A DNA stretch of 15,116 nucleotides, taken from assembly GCA_002402905.1 (NCBI GenBank), contig DHGT01000143.1:1-15116 (forward strand). Reading direction: 5' to 3'. Position numbers and translations under genes: made by a program. Position 1 is the first letter of the stretch. Every line of letters begins with the position of its first letter. The notes beneath the pieces were generated by a model. That model was given only the letters and a program-made list of their open reading frames with translations. It made no database searches and was not told where the DNA came from. Shown here piece after piece: positions 1-7,892 of the stretch. The DNA is from Desulfatitalea sp. UBA4791. GTDB taxonomy: Bacteria > Desulfobacterota > Desulfobacteria > Desulfobacterales > Desulfosarcinaceae.

Positions 1-1004
1 AGGGAGGCCATGATGCTGAGCACCTCGGGGACGCCGGCCTTCTCCCCCAAAAGCGCCGGGAGCAGGTCATCGGCCTCCCGGCCGACGCTGGCCAGCCCTT
101 CCAGCGACATCTGCTCCTGGATCTTTTCGACCAGCATGAGTGCGCCGGCACTGTAAAGCTTCACCAGGTCGGTGCGGCTGACCACCCCGATGGGCACGTC
201 CCGTTCCACCACCAACAGCCGCCGAACCCCGCGGCGGGTCATGCGTGCCAGTGCGTGGGCCACCGACGCCGAGGGGGAGATCGTCTCCATACGGCAATCC
301 ATGGCCGCCTCCACCGGAATCTCTCTGAGATCGCCGCTCCGGCGCACGACACCGTGCCGCAGCACATCCCGGGCCGACAGGAACCCGGCCGGCCGGCCGG
401 AAGGGTCCAGAACGACCAGGGCGCCTTCGTTTTGCTCGGCCAGCGTGGCCGCCGCCGTGTCCAGGCGGTCCGCTCGGCGACACGTCACCGGCGGGCTCGA
501 CATGATGTCTCCCACCTGCCGGCTGAAAAGGAGGCCGCCCGAAGCGGGCGGGAACTCCCGGGGCTGATCGGACGCCCACCCCTCATAGATGAGCCGCATC
601 CGTTCGGCCAGCAAGGTATTGAAGAAGCCTGAAAATTCAGGAAAGCGGTAGATCAGGGATTCCAATTCCCGGCGGCCGAGGGAGATGCATCGCGTCATTT
701 CACGCGCCCGGGCCGATCCAGGATAGCGCTGCCGGGACAGCACCACGGTTTCGCCGAAAAAGTCGTAGCGGCGGCGCATGCCCGCGACCGAGGCTTGACC
801 GTCCTCCCCGGCGATAAGGATTTCGACCAGGCCTTCCACCACGATGAAGAGGCGGTCCTTGCTCGTCTCGCCCTGACGGAAGATATAATGTCCGACCGGG
901 TAGTCGTGGGTCTGCATGGTGTCCGCTACCGAGGAGATCACCTCTGCGGGCAGAATCTCAAAGGGGTTCGTACGGTGCAAAACGTCCAGATATGTCGGGT
1001 CCAT
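1..1004 (-). CDS. Cyclic-nucleotide-binding/CBS/DUF294 signalling protein, 3' part outside window
   Basis: Open minus-strand frame from an ATG at 1004-1002 to the left edge (about 334 codons, no stop), so the C-terminus is missing. Residues about 12-130 form a cNMP-binding (CAP_ED) domain with a phosphate-binding-cassette-like stretch (FGETVVL followed by SARAR). Residues about 165-290 are a CBS pair (VGDIMSSPPVTC and METISPSASVAHAL, closing with VVSRTDLVKLY). From about 290 the frame reads ASVGREADDLLPALL and PEVLSIMAS, the usual entry to the DUF294 nucleotidyltransferase-like region. Family knowledge: these soluble proteins resemble the regulatory arm of GlnD-like enzymes; substrates are mostly unknown. 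Start supported by GGGAGG 7-8 bases upstream on the minus strand. It is divergent from the TetR gene. The domain reading is firm, the cellular role is not. Confidence 0.9.
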   Translation of the reverse strand, partial: MDPTYLDVLHRTNPFEILPAEVISSVADTMQTHDYPVGHYIFRQGETSKDRLFIVVEGLVEILIAGEDGQASVAGMRRRYDFFGETVVLSRQRYPGSARAREMTRCISLGRRELESLIYRFPEFSGFFNTLLAERMRLIYEGWASDQPREFPPASGGLLFSRQVGDIMSSPPVTCRRADRLDTAAATLAEQNEGALVVLDPSGRPAGFLSARDVLRHGVVRRSGDLREIPVEAAMDCRMETISPSASVAHALARMTRRGVRRLLVVERDVPIGVVSRTDLVKLYSAGALMLVEKIQEQMSLEGLASVGREADDLLPALLGEKAGVPEVLSIMAS

Positions 1005-1286
1005 GCCCCAACCTCCCACGACCGTCGGAAAATGCCGGCTCTGTCAAACAAAAACAAAAATGCAAAAATAGATCATTCCATGCCTCGTCGCTTTTGCCAA
1101 TTTGTTTTATTCTACATCGATCGTTTTTGCGAGCACAATACTTTTTGCCTTCATTTGGAAGACTTATAGGATTCTTAACCCCACTTTGGCCTTTCCCAAA
1201 AATTTTTCTTGACACCGCCGAGATCTGGACGTATCTCTGACTGAGCGCTCGTTCAGATTGATCGTCACAATGAAAAGGCAATCTAC
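1005..1286. promoter_or_regulatory. AT-rich divergent intergenic control region
   Basis: This 282-base gap separates the minus-strand cNMP/CBS gene from the plus-strand TetR gene. It is clearly more AT-rich than the flanking genes, with A-rich low-complexity sequence around 1045-1070. The plus-strand promoter and operator at its right end are listed separately. A minus-strand promoter for the CBS protein must also lie here, but I see only weak candidates (for example TTGGCA then AATGAT, 17 apart, in minus-strand reading). No credible ORF or RNA gene is seen in it. Confidence 0.6.
1209..1256 (+). promoter_or_regulatory. Sigma-70-type promoter with overlapping TetR-type operator
   Basis: TTGACA at 1209-1214 is a perfect -35 box; 17 bases later TATCTC at 1232-1237 serves as -10, placing the start point near 1244. 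Directly over that point lies CTGAGCGCTCGTTCAG (1241-1256), an imperfect palindrome: 12 of 16 positions match its reverse complement, around a perfect GAGCGCTC core. Its position fits repression by blocking open-complex formation, and the adjacent gene encodes a TetR regulator, so autoregulation is the simplest inference. I saw no second close copy elsewhere in the window, including upstream of icmF. Confidence 0.6.
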
Positions 1287-1976
1287 ATGGGCACACCGCC
1301 GCGACAGCCAGCACGACATATTCCGACCCTGGTCAAGAACCCGGACCTGGTTCAGCGCCGTCGCCGTCAGATCGTGGATGCGGCTGTCAAGCTCTTCATA
1401 GAAAACGGCTTTCACAAATCCACCACCCGCCAGATCGCCCAAGCCGCAAATGTCTCCATCGGCACGCTCTATGAGTATGTCTCATCGAAAGAGGATATCC
1501 TCTATCTGGTCTGCGATGCCATTCATGCCGAAATGGAACATGGCATGGCGGACGCCCTCGAACGGGCCTCCGGGCACGGCAATCCGCTGGCCGAGGTCGT
1601 CCGGGAGTACTTTCTGGTTTGCAACCGTATGAGCGATCACATCCTGCTGATCTATCAGGAAACCCAGTCGCTACCGCAGAAGTGGCGTCGATTGGTACTG
1701 GAGAGCGAGGTGCGCATTACCGGCTTTTTTATCCGGCCCCTCGCCCAGTTGATGGCCTCCGGAAGCATCCCGCTGCTATCGGAGGCCGCCATGGACCTCA
1801 TCGCTCACAACATCACCGTCCTGGGGCACATGTGGACGTTCCGACGCTGGTTTCTGGGGCGTCATTACACCATCGAGGATTACATCCGGCATCAGACGGC
1901 GGTTATACTCAATATGTGCCATACCGAAGAGCCGTTCCTGGCCGATGCCGGTTTGGGCCCCATACCCGGGCGATGA
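1287..1976 (+). CDS. TetR/AcrR-family transcriptional regulator
   Basis: 229-residue protein. Residues about 25-75 are a canonical TetR N-terminal HTH domain (RRRQIVDAAVKLFIENGF, then TTRQIAQAANVSIGTLYEYVSSKEDIL). The remainder is a helical ligand/dimerisation domain with no conserved signature I can tie to a ligand. AAAAGG lies 8-9 bases before the ATG; the nearby ATG at 1270 is out of frame. The 15-residue extension before the HTH is basic and Pro-rich. It sits upstream of icmF in the same direction (161-base gap) and has a palindrome over its own promoter. TetR proteins next to acyl-CoA genes often respond to acyl-CoA thioesters, so sensing of a short- or branched-chain acyl-CoA is plausible but inferred. 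Autorepression is likely; control of icmF would need read-through or an unseen operator. Confidence 0.9.
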   Translation: MGTPPRQPARHIPTLVKNPDLVQRRRRQIVDAAVKLFIENGFHKSTTRQIAQAANVSIGTLYEYVSSKEDILYLVCDAIHAEMEHGMADALERASGHGNPLAEVVREYFLVCNRMSDHILLIYQETQSLPQKWRRLVLESEVRITGFFIRPLAQLMASGSIPLLSEAAMDLIAHNITVLGHMWTFRRWFLGRHYTIEDYIRHQTAVILNMCHTEEPFLADAGLGPIPGR

Positions 1977-2137
1977 CCGGCAGCTCGACCAGGAGATGGA
2001 GAACACCCATCATGGTAATTGAACCGCAAGCTGGCCGACATGGCCAATAAAAACAAACGGCTTTTGGGCCGGAATACGGGTAGCTGCCGAATTCATTTCA
2101 TGCCGGCACCCAAATAAAACTGCAAAGAGGAGGGTTT

Positions 2138-5100
2138 ATGACAGCCGAAGTCTACCAACCCCGCAACAGCGTCCGCGTCGTCACGGCGACATCGCTTTTC
2201 GACGGGCATGATGCATCCATCAATATTTTCCGCCGTATCCTTCAGAGCACCGGGGTCGAAGTCATCCATCTTGGACACAACCGGTCCGTGCAGGAAATCG
2301 TCGACGCCGCTGTGGAGGAAGACGTACAAGGGATTGCGGTATCCAGCTACCAGGGCGGCCACATGGAGTACTTCAAGTACATGGTCGACCTGCTGAAGGG
2401 GGCCGAGGCATCGCACGTGAAGGTCTTCGGCGGCGGCGGCGGGGTGATCGTGCCCGAAGAGATCAAGGAGTTGGAAGCCTACGGCGTGGCCAAGATATAC
2501 TCTCCCGAAGACGGGGCCCGCTGGGGCCTGCAGGGCATTATCAATCACATGGTGCAGACCATGGACTTTCCGCGGGTCTCCGGTCAGGTGCCCGATCTCA
2601 GTCGACTCACCGCCGACAACAAGCTCATGGTCGCTAACCTGATCACCACCATCGAGCAGGTCAAAGCCATGGAGAACGGGCACCTTGCCAAGCTGCGGGC
2701 CGAGTTGAAGGCGCATCTGCCCGAGCGGCGCATCCCGGTGATCGGCATCACGGGTACGGGCGGCTCAGGGAAGTCTTCTCTCACCGACGAACTCATCCAG
2801 CGCATGCTTCTGGACCTCAAAGACGTCCGCGTGGCCATCATCAGCGCCGACCCCTCCCGGCGCAAGACCGGAGGCGCCCTCCTGGGCGACCGCATCCGCA
2901 TGAACGCCATCGGCAATCGACGGGTCTATATGCGTTCCCTGGCCACACGCCGGTCCCACACCGAAGTGCCCGAGGCACTCGAAGACATTTTGAAGGTCGC
3001 CAAGGCCGCGGGGTTCGATCTGATCATCGCCGAAACCGCCGGCATCGGCCAGGGCGATTCCCTCATCGTCGATCTGGTGGACATCGCTGTCTATGTCATG
3101 ACGGCCGAGTTCGGCGCCGCCTCCCAGCTCGAAAAAATCGACATGCTCGACTATGCCGATATCGTCGTGGTGAACAAGTTCGAGAAGCGCGGCGGAGAAG
3201 ATGCGGTCCGCGACGTGCGCAAGCAGGTACAGCGCAACCGCATGGCCTTCGACAGGGCCCCCGAGGAGATGCCGGTCTACGGTACGATTGCCTCCAAGTT
3301 CAACGACGACGGTGTGACCGCTCTCTACCACGGCCTCCTGGATACCATTCAGGAGAAGACCGGCGTGGCGTTCAAATCCAGTCTGCCGCGTCCGCAGACC
3401 AGGGTTTCCTCCTCCAAAACCATCATCATTCCGCCCGAGCGCACCCGTTATCTGGCGGAGATCGCCGAAACTGTGCGCGATTATCACGTGAGCACCGAGG
3501 AGCAGGCCGAGGCCCTGCGCCGGGTCTGGCATCTGGATGAGGCCGCCCGGGCCTTGGCCGACGCCGAACCGGCTGAAACCCGTGATGCCCTGATGGCCCG
3601 TCTGAAAGCCGCCGCCGCCGAAGCACGCCAGACCCTGGCGCCGGAGACCATCGAACTGGTGAAACGCTGGCAGGAGACAAAACAGGCCTACCAGAAAGAC
3701 GAATTGGTTTACCAGGTTCGCGATCGCGAGATCCGGGTGCCCCTTTTCACCGAGTCGCTCAGCCGCAAGAAGATACCCAAGATCGCCCTGCCGCAGTTCA
3801 CCGATCCAGGGGAGACCTATCGCTGGCTGCGGCGGGAAAATCTGCCCGGCTATTTTCCGTATACCGCAGGCGTGTTCCCCCTGAAACGGGTAGGGGAGGA
3901 TCCGACCCGCATGTTCGCCGGCGAAGGCGACCCAGCCCGCACCAACCGCCGTTTCAAGCTCCTGTCGGCCGAAAGCGAGGCCAAACGGTTGTCTACGGCC
4001 TTTGACTCGGTCACGCTCTATGGATACGACCCGGACCTGCGGCCGGATATCTACGGGAAGGTGGGCACCTCGGGGGTGAGCGTGTGCACCCTGGAGGACG
4101 TGAAGGTCCTCTACGGTGGGTTCGACCTGTGCGCCCCTACGACGTCGGTTTCCATGACCATCAACGGCCCGGCGCCCATCATACTGGCCATGTTCCTGAA
4201 CACCGCCATCGACCAGCAGGTGGACCGCTACCGTGAGACCGAAGGCAAGGAGCCTTCGACGGAAACGTATCATAAAATCCGTTCCGAGGTGCTGACCAAC
4301 GTCCGCGGCACGGTTCAGGCCGATATCCTCAAGGAAGATCAGGGGCAAAACACCTGCATCTTCTCCATAGATTTTGCACTCAAGATGATGGGCGACATCC
4401 AGGAATATTTCATCGAGAACAATGTGCGCAATTTCTACTCGGTCTCCATTTCCGGGTACCACATCGCAGAGGCCGGCGCCAACCCGATCTCCCAACTGGC
4501 CTTTACTTTGTCCAATGGTTTCACCTACCTTGAATACTACCTGTCCCGGGGGATGCCCCTCGACCATTTCGGGCCCAACCTCTCTTTCTTCTTTTCCAAC
4601 GGTATGGATCCGGAATACACCGTCATCGGCCGTGTAGCGCGGCGCATCTGGTCGGTGGCCCTGCGTGAGAAGTACGGCGCCTCCGCACGTTCGCAGATGC
4701 TAAAGTACCATATTCAAACTTCGGGTCGATCCCTGCACAGCCAGGACATTCAGTTCAACGACATCCGCACTACACTCCAGGCCTTGTGCGCCGTCTACGA
4801 CAACTGCAACAGTTTGCACACCAATGCCTTCGACGAGGCCATTACGACGCCGTCCAAGGAATCGGTGCGGCGGGCCTTGGCTATCCAAATGATCATCAAT
4901 CGTGAGTGGGGCCTGGCGAAAAACGAAAACCCGCTCCAAGGCAGTTTCATCGTGGACGAACTCACCGATCTGGTCGAAGAGGCGGTCTTGATGGAGTTCG
5001 ACCGCATCACCGAGCGGGGCGGAGTGCTGGGCGCCATGGAGACCGGCTACCAGCGCGGCCAGATCCAGGAGGAGTCCATCTACTACGAAACCCTTAAACA

Positions 5101-5410
5101 TACGGGGGACTTTCCGATCATCGGCGTCAACACATTCCGGGATCCGGATGCGCGCGACGGCGAGCTTTCAGAGACCGTCGAACTGGCCCGGGCCACCGAG
5201 GAAGAGAAACAGTCCCAGCTCGACCGGCTGGCCGCTTTCCAGGCCCGCCATGCCGACAAGGCCCCGCTGGCCCTGGAGCGGCTCCAGGAGGCGGCGCTTT
5301 CCAACGGCAATATCTTTGCCGAGCTCATGGAAGCTGTCAAAACCTGCTCGCTGGGTCAGATCACCGGTGCGCTGTACGAGGTGGGCGGCAAGTATCGCCG
5401 TAACATGTAG
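2138..5410 (+). CDS. icmF: Fused isobutyryl-CoA mutase IcmF (B12 domain, MeaI-type GTPase and mutase in one chain)
   Basis: 1090 residues, the usual IcmF size. It is an adenosylcobalamin radical enzyme interconverting isobutyryl-CoA and n-butyryl-CoA, with a built-in G-protein chaperone for cofactor loading and repair. Order: B12-binding domain (about 10-145) with the lower-ligand motif D22-x-H24-x-x-S27; G3E/MeaI GTPase (about 195-430) with P-loop GTGGSGKS at 206-213 and NKFE at 346-349 in place of NKxD; helical linker; TIM-barrel mutase (about 520-1090). F593 (TRMFAGEG) and Q737 (DQGQNTCIF) occupy the positions where methylmalonyl-CoA mutase has Tyr and Arg. They match F598/Q742 of the characterised Geobacillus IcmF with a constant offset of 5, as I recall that numbering. 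This predicts isobutyryl/butyryl specificity; slow isovaleryl/pivalyl-CoA activity is also known in the family. Strong SD (AGGAGGG) 3 bases before the ATG. Confidence 0.96.
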   Translation: MTAEVYQPRNSVRVVTATSLFDGHDASINIFRRILQSTGVEVIHLGHNRSVQEIVDAAVEEDVQGIAVSSYQGGHMEYFKYMVDLLKGAEASHVKVFGGGGGVIVPEEIKELEAYGVAKIYSPEDGARWGLQGIINHMVQTMDFPRVSGQVPDLSRLTADNKLMVANLITTIEQVKAMENGHLAKLRAELKAHLPERRIPVIGITGTGGSGKSSLTDELIQRMLLDLKDVRVAIISADPSRRKTGGALLGDRIRMNAIGNRRVYMRSLATRRSHTEVPEALEDILKVAKAAGFDLIIAETAGIGQGDSLIVDLVDIAVYVMTAEFGAASQLEKIDMLDYADIVVVNKFEKRGGEDAVRDVRKQVQRNRMAFDRAPEEMPVYGTIASKFNDDGVTALYHGLLDTIQEKTGVAFKSSLPRPQTRVSSSKTIIIPPERTRYLAEIAETVRDYHVSTEEQAEALRRVWHLDEAARALADAEPAETRDALMARLKAAAAEARQTLAPETIELVKRWQETKQAYQKDELVYQVRDREIRVPLFTESLSRKKIPKIALPQFTDPGETYRWLRRENLPGYFPYTAGVFPLKRVGEDPTRMFAGEGDPARTNRRFKLLSAESEAKRLSTAFDSVTLYGYDPDLRPDIYGKVGTSGVSVCTLEDVKVLYGGFDLCAPTTSVSMTINGPAPIILAMFLNTAIDQQVDRYRETEGKEPSTETYHKIRSEVLTNVRGTVQADILKEDQGQNTCIFSIDFALKMMGDIQEYFIENNVRNFYSVSISGYHIAEAGANPISQLAFTLSNGFTYLEYYLSRGMPLDHFGPNLSFFFSNGMDPEYTVIGRVARRIWSVALREKYGASARSQMLKYHIQTSGRSLHSQDIQFNDIRTTLQALCAVYDNCNSLHTNAFDEAITTPSKESVRRALAIQMIINREWGLAKNENPLQGSFIVDELTDLVEEAVLMEFDRITERGGVLGAMETGYQRGQIQEESIYYETLKHTGDFPIIGVNTFRDPDARDGELSETVELARATEEEKQSQLDRLAAFQARHADKAPLALERLQEAALSNGNIFAELMEAVKTCSLGQITGALYEVGGKYRRNM

Positions 5411-5458
5411 GTGACGCATTCGCTCCCGGATGCGCGACGCATCGGAAAAGGAGATGGC

Positions 5459-6010
5459 ATGCCACAGAAGAAACAAAGCAGCAAAGAGACGGTGGGCAGT
5501 AAGATCAAGCATGTGCGCACCAGGAAGAAGATCACCCTGGATGCGATGGCCAACGATACCGGGTTTTCCATCGATTATCTCAAGAAAATCGAAGCGGGAA
5601 AGACAATCCCACCCGTGGGTGCCCTGTTGCAGATCGCCCGTGCCCTGGAGATCGACTCCACTTACTTTTTACGCGAGCAGGCCGCCAGTGTTCATGATCG
5701 GGTAAAGGCCTATACCAAGCGTACCGACAACTACGCCTACACCACCCTCACACCGGGGGCGGAGAACAAGCACCTCAAGGCCTTCAAGGTCTCTATCGAA
5801 CCGCTCAAGGATCACGAGGGGGTTGGATATCAGCACGAGGGGGAAGAATTCGTCTATGTGCTGCAGGGGGCGGTCGAAATCGCCGTGGGCGATCACATCA
5901 ACGTCCTTGAGGAAGGCGATTCGTTGCACTTCAATTCCGGCATCCGGCACCGCATGCGCAACATCAGCGACAGTCGAGCGGAGATGCTGGTGGTGATCTA
6001 CGGCCCCTGA
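5459..6010 (+). CDS. XRE-family regulator with C-terminal cupin
   Basis: 183 residues from the ATG at 5459, preceded by AAGGAG with a 5-base spacer. An in-frame GTG at 5411, directly after the icmF stop, would add 16 residues but lacks its own SD. Residues about 12-66 are a lambda-repressor-like HTH (VGSKIKHVRTRKKITLD, then TGFSIDYLKKIEAGKTIPPV). Residues about 105-182 are a cupin_2 barrel (HEGEEFVYVLQGAVEIAVGD, then EGDSLHFNSGIRHRMRN). In this architecture the cupin is taken to bind a small effector and the HTH binds DNA as a dimer. It lies 48 bases after icmF and 111 before the acyl-CoA dehydrogenase, so it is probably cotranscribed with icmF and may regulate this acyl-CoA set; effector and operator are unknown. 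Confidence 0.9.
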   Translation: MPQKKQSSKETVGSKIKHVRTRKKITLDAMANDTGFSIDYLKKIEAGKTIPPVGALLQIARALEIDSTYFLREQAASVHDRVKAYTKRTDNYAYTTLTPGAENKHLKAFKVSIEPLKDHEGVGYQHEGEEFVYVLQGAVEIAVGDHINVLEEGDSLHFNSGIRHRMRNISDSRAEMLVVIYGP

Positions 6011-6121
6011 CCGTTCCACGGTTCGGGAAATCACGGCAGCCAAAGCTGGGAGGGACCCATTGTCGCGGCCGCCCGGTTATCGGGTAAATCTGCGATAGCG
6101 ACGGTCCCAGGGGAGGATGAC

Positions 6122-7276
6122 ATGCTTTTTCGCTTGACCGACGAACAGTTGATGATCCAATCCATGGTAAGGGAATTTTCCCGCAAAGTAGTGGCCCCAA
6201 CCGCGGCGGAGCGCGACCGCACAAAAGAGTTCCCGGCCGATAATCTCAAACAGATGGCCAAATTGGGTCTTCTTGGCATGATGGTGCCACCCGAGTACGG
6301 CGGCGAAGGCGCCGACACCATCAGTTATGTGCTGGCGCTGTCTGAGATTGCTTACTCCTGCGCCTCCACGGCGGTGGTCATGTCGGTCCACAACTCCATT
6401 GTCTGCGAAAGCATTTTGCATTTCGGTACCGAGGAACAGAAAAAGAAGTATCTGACGAAGCTGACCGCCGGCAAGATGATCGGCGCTTTCGGCTTGACCG
6501 AGCCGGAAGCGGGCTCCGATCCCGTCAGCCAGACTACGACGGCCATTCGGGACGGGGATTTTTACATTATTAACGGGACCAAACGGTTTACCACCACCGG
6601 CAAAAATTCCCATCTGGTCATCGTTACCGCCAAAACCGACGATGCCCAGCGGCACAGGGGTATCAGTGCCTTCATTCTAGAAAAGGGCCTGCCTGGGTTC
6701 AAGGTCGGCCACATGGAGGACAAAATGGGACTGCGGGCCTCGGATACCACTGACCTCATCTTCGACAATTGCCGCGTGCCTGCCGAAAATTTGCTGGGAC
6801 AGGAAGGCGACGGCTTCAAACTGGCCATGACCGCCCTGGACAGTGGCCGCATCGGCATTGCGGCCCAGAGCATCGGCGTGGCCCAGGCCGCCCTGGACGC
6901 CGCCATCCGCTATGCCAAGGAGCGTTCCCAGTTCGGCCAGAAAATCGTCAAGTTCCAGGGTCTGCGCTGGATGATCGCCGACATGGCCACTGAGCTCGAA
7001 GCCGCCCGGCAGCTGACCATGTCGGCCGCGGCCATGAAAGATCAGAAGGCCCGCTTCACGCGGCAGGCCTCCATGGCCAAGCTCTTCGCCTCGGAAATGG
7101 TCAACCGGGTCACCGGCAAGGCCATCCAGATTCACGGGGGGTATGGATTTACCAAGGATTACGATGTCGAACGCTACTACCGGGATGCCAGGGTCTTCAC
7201 GATCTATGAGGGCACCTCGGAAATTCAGCGGGTGGTCATCAGCAACCAACTGCTCAAGGACACGCGTTCGCCCTGA
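6122..7276 (+). CDS. Short-chain acyl-CoA dehydrogenase (FAD), probably butyryl- or isobutyryl-CoA type
   Basis: 384 residues, the normal length for bacterial short-chain acyl-CoA dehydrogenases. It should oxidise a saturated acyl-CoA to the 2,3-enoyl-CoA, passing electrons to ETF. Signature 1 (GLTEPEAGSDP) lies near residues 124-134; the C-terminal helical domain carries QIHGGYGF and the IYEGTSEIQR signature, in which E363 is the expected catalytic base at the short-chain-enzyme position. Start: GGGAGG at 6111-6116, 5 bases before the ATG at 6122; the ATG at 6117 is out of frame. It follows icmF and the XRE-cupin gene on the same strand, which fits n-butyryl-CoA (the IcmF product) or isobutyryl-CoA as substrate. 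Exact chain length cannot be told from sequence alone. Confidence 0.93.
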   Translation: MLFRLTDEQLMIQSMVREFSRKVVAPTAAERDRTKEFPADNLKQMAKLGLLGMMVPPEYGGEGADTISYVLALSEIAYSCASTAVVMSVHNSIVCESILHFGTEEQKKKYLTKLTAGKMIGAFGLTEPEAGSDPVSQTTTAIRDGDFYIINGTKRFTTTGKNSHLVIVTAKTDDAQRHRGISAFILEKGLPGFKVGHMEDKMGLRASDTTDLIFDNCRVPAENLLGQEGDGFKLAMTALDSGRIGIAAQSIGVAQAALDAAIRYAKERSQFGQKIVKFQGLRWMIADMATELEAARQLTMSAAAMKDQKARFTRQASMAKLFASEMVNRVTGKAIQIHGGYGFTKDYDVERYYRDARVFTIYEGTSEIQRVVISNQLLKDTRSP

Positions 7277-7327
7277 AAGAGCGGCGGCCGACTTTCTGCC
7301 GGCCTGCATTTGCGGGGCGCATGGCAG

Positions 7328-7355
7328 TTGACGCCCCTGGTGGATGCCGTATACT
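7328..7355 (+). promoter_or_regulatory. Sigma-70-type promoter for the ACT/hydrolase/UspA genes
   Basis: TTGACG (7328-7333) and TATACT (7350-7355) each match the -35 and -10 consensus at five of six positions, with a 16-base spacer. The start point would be near 7362, about 45 bases before the ACT-domain gene. A 6-bp inverted repeat (GGGGCG 7314-7319, CGCCCC 7332-7337) straddles the -35 box. It has no following T-run, so it is not a clear intrinsic terminator for the upstream gene. Confidence 0.55.
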
Positions 7356-7406
7356 ACATTTAATCCAAGACCATAACGGCTCTTTAATCGAAGAGGACAT
7401 AACGTC

Positions 7407-7892
7407 ATGATCAGAACCGAAATCTCCCTATTTCTCAAAAACGCGCCCGGCGAGCTGGCCAAGCTCTCCGCCCTTTTCGCCGAGGCAGGCATCAATATCG
7501 ACGCCATCACCATTCAGGACGCCTCCAGTTATGTGCAGGAGTTGTTCAAGGCCCGGGGTAAATCCCTCAATCGTATCGCTTCGGCGGCGAGCTACAACTC
7601 CATGCGCAAGGATTCCGCCGAATTCGCGCTCATTCGGATGCTGCCGGCCGACGGTAAAATCAATGCGGCCATTGACCTGCTCAGCCGAAACGACTACCTG
7701 TTCGACATGCTTCCGGTGATCGCGTTGGAACTGTCCAACCAGCCGGGCGCGCTGGCCGAAGTGACGGCCAAATTTGGCGAAGCGGGCATCAATATCAACT
7801 ACGTTTATGGTTCGGTGTCATCGCCGGAGGAAAAATGTCTTTTTATCTTCTCGCCGGAAGACATCGATCTTGCCGCCAAGATATTTTTATGA
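7407..7892 (+). CDS. Tandem ACT-domain small-molecule-binding protein
   Basis: 161 residues and essentially nothing but two ACT domains. The first starts at residue 3 and contains NAPGELAKLSALFAEAGINI; the second (about 80-150) contains NQPGALAEVTAKFGEAGINI. The paired N-x-P-G-x-L-A loops are the classic ligand-binding turns of ACT repeats. There is no catalytic or DNA-binding domain, so it is probably a stand-alone sensor or allosteric partner. In many bacteria such proteins sit beside phenylacetate-CoA ligases or amino-acid enzymes, but none is visible here. SD AGAGGA lies 9 bases before the ATG. It is the first gene after the 7328-7355 promoter and overlaps the hydrolase gene. Ligand unknown. 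Confidence 0.88.
   Translation: MIRTEISLFLKNAPGELAKLSALFAEAGINIDAITIQDASSYVQELFKARGKSLNRIASAASYNSMRKDSAEFALIRMLPADGKINAAIDLLSRNDYLFDMLPVIALELSNQPGALAEVTAKFGEAGININYVYGSVSSPEEKCLFIFSPEDIDLAAKIFL

Noticed and set aside
1977..2137. Cobalamin riboswitch or a strong promoter before the B12-dependent icmF
   Set aside because: The 161-base gap is too short for a full cobalamin riboswitch and I see no B12-box-like sequence. GG-N10-GC matches here (near 2014-2030 and 2071-2090) lack the rest of the sigma-54 consensus.
2765..4567. 600-codon open frame on the minus strand opposite icmF
   Set aside because: It is a high-GC shadow frame. The plus strand carries a complete IcmF with all family motifs, and the antisense product shows no recognisable domain.
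7314..7337. GGGGCG/CGCCCC hairpin as terminator of the acyl-CoA dehydrogenase gene
   Set aside because: Short stem, 12-base loop, no T-run, and it overlaps the -35 box of the next promoter.
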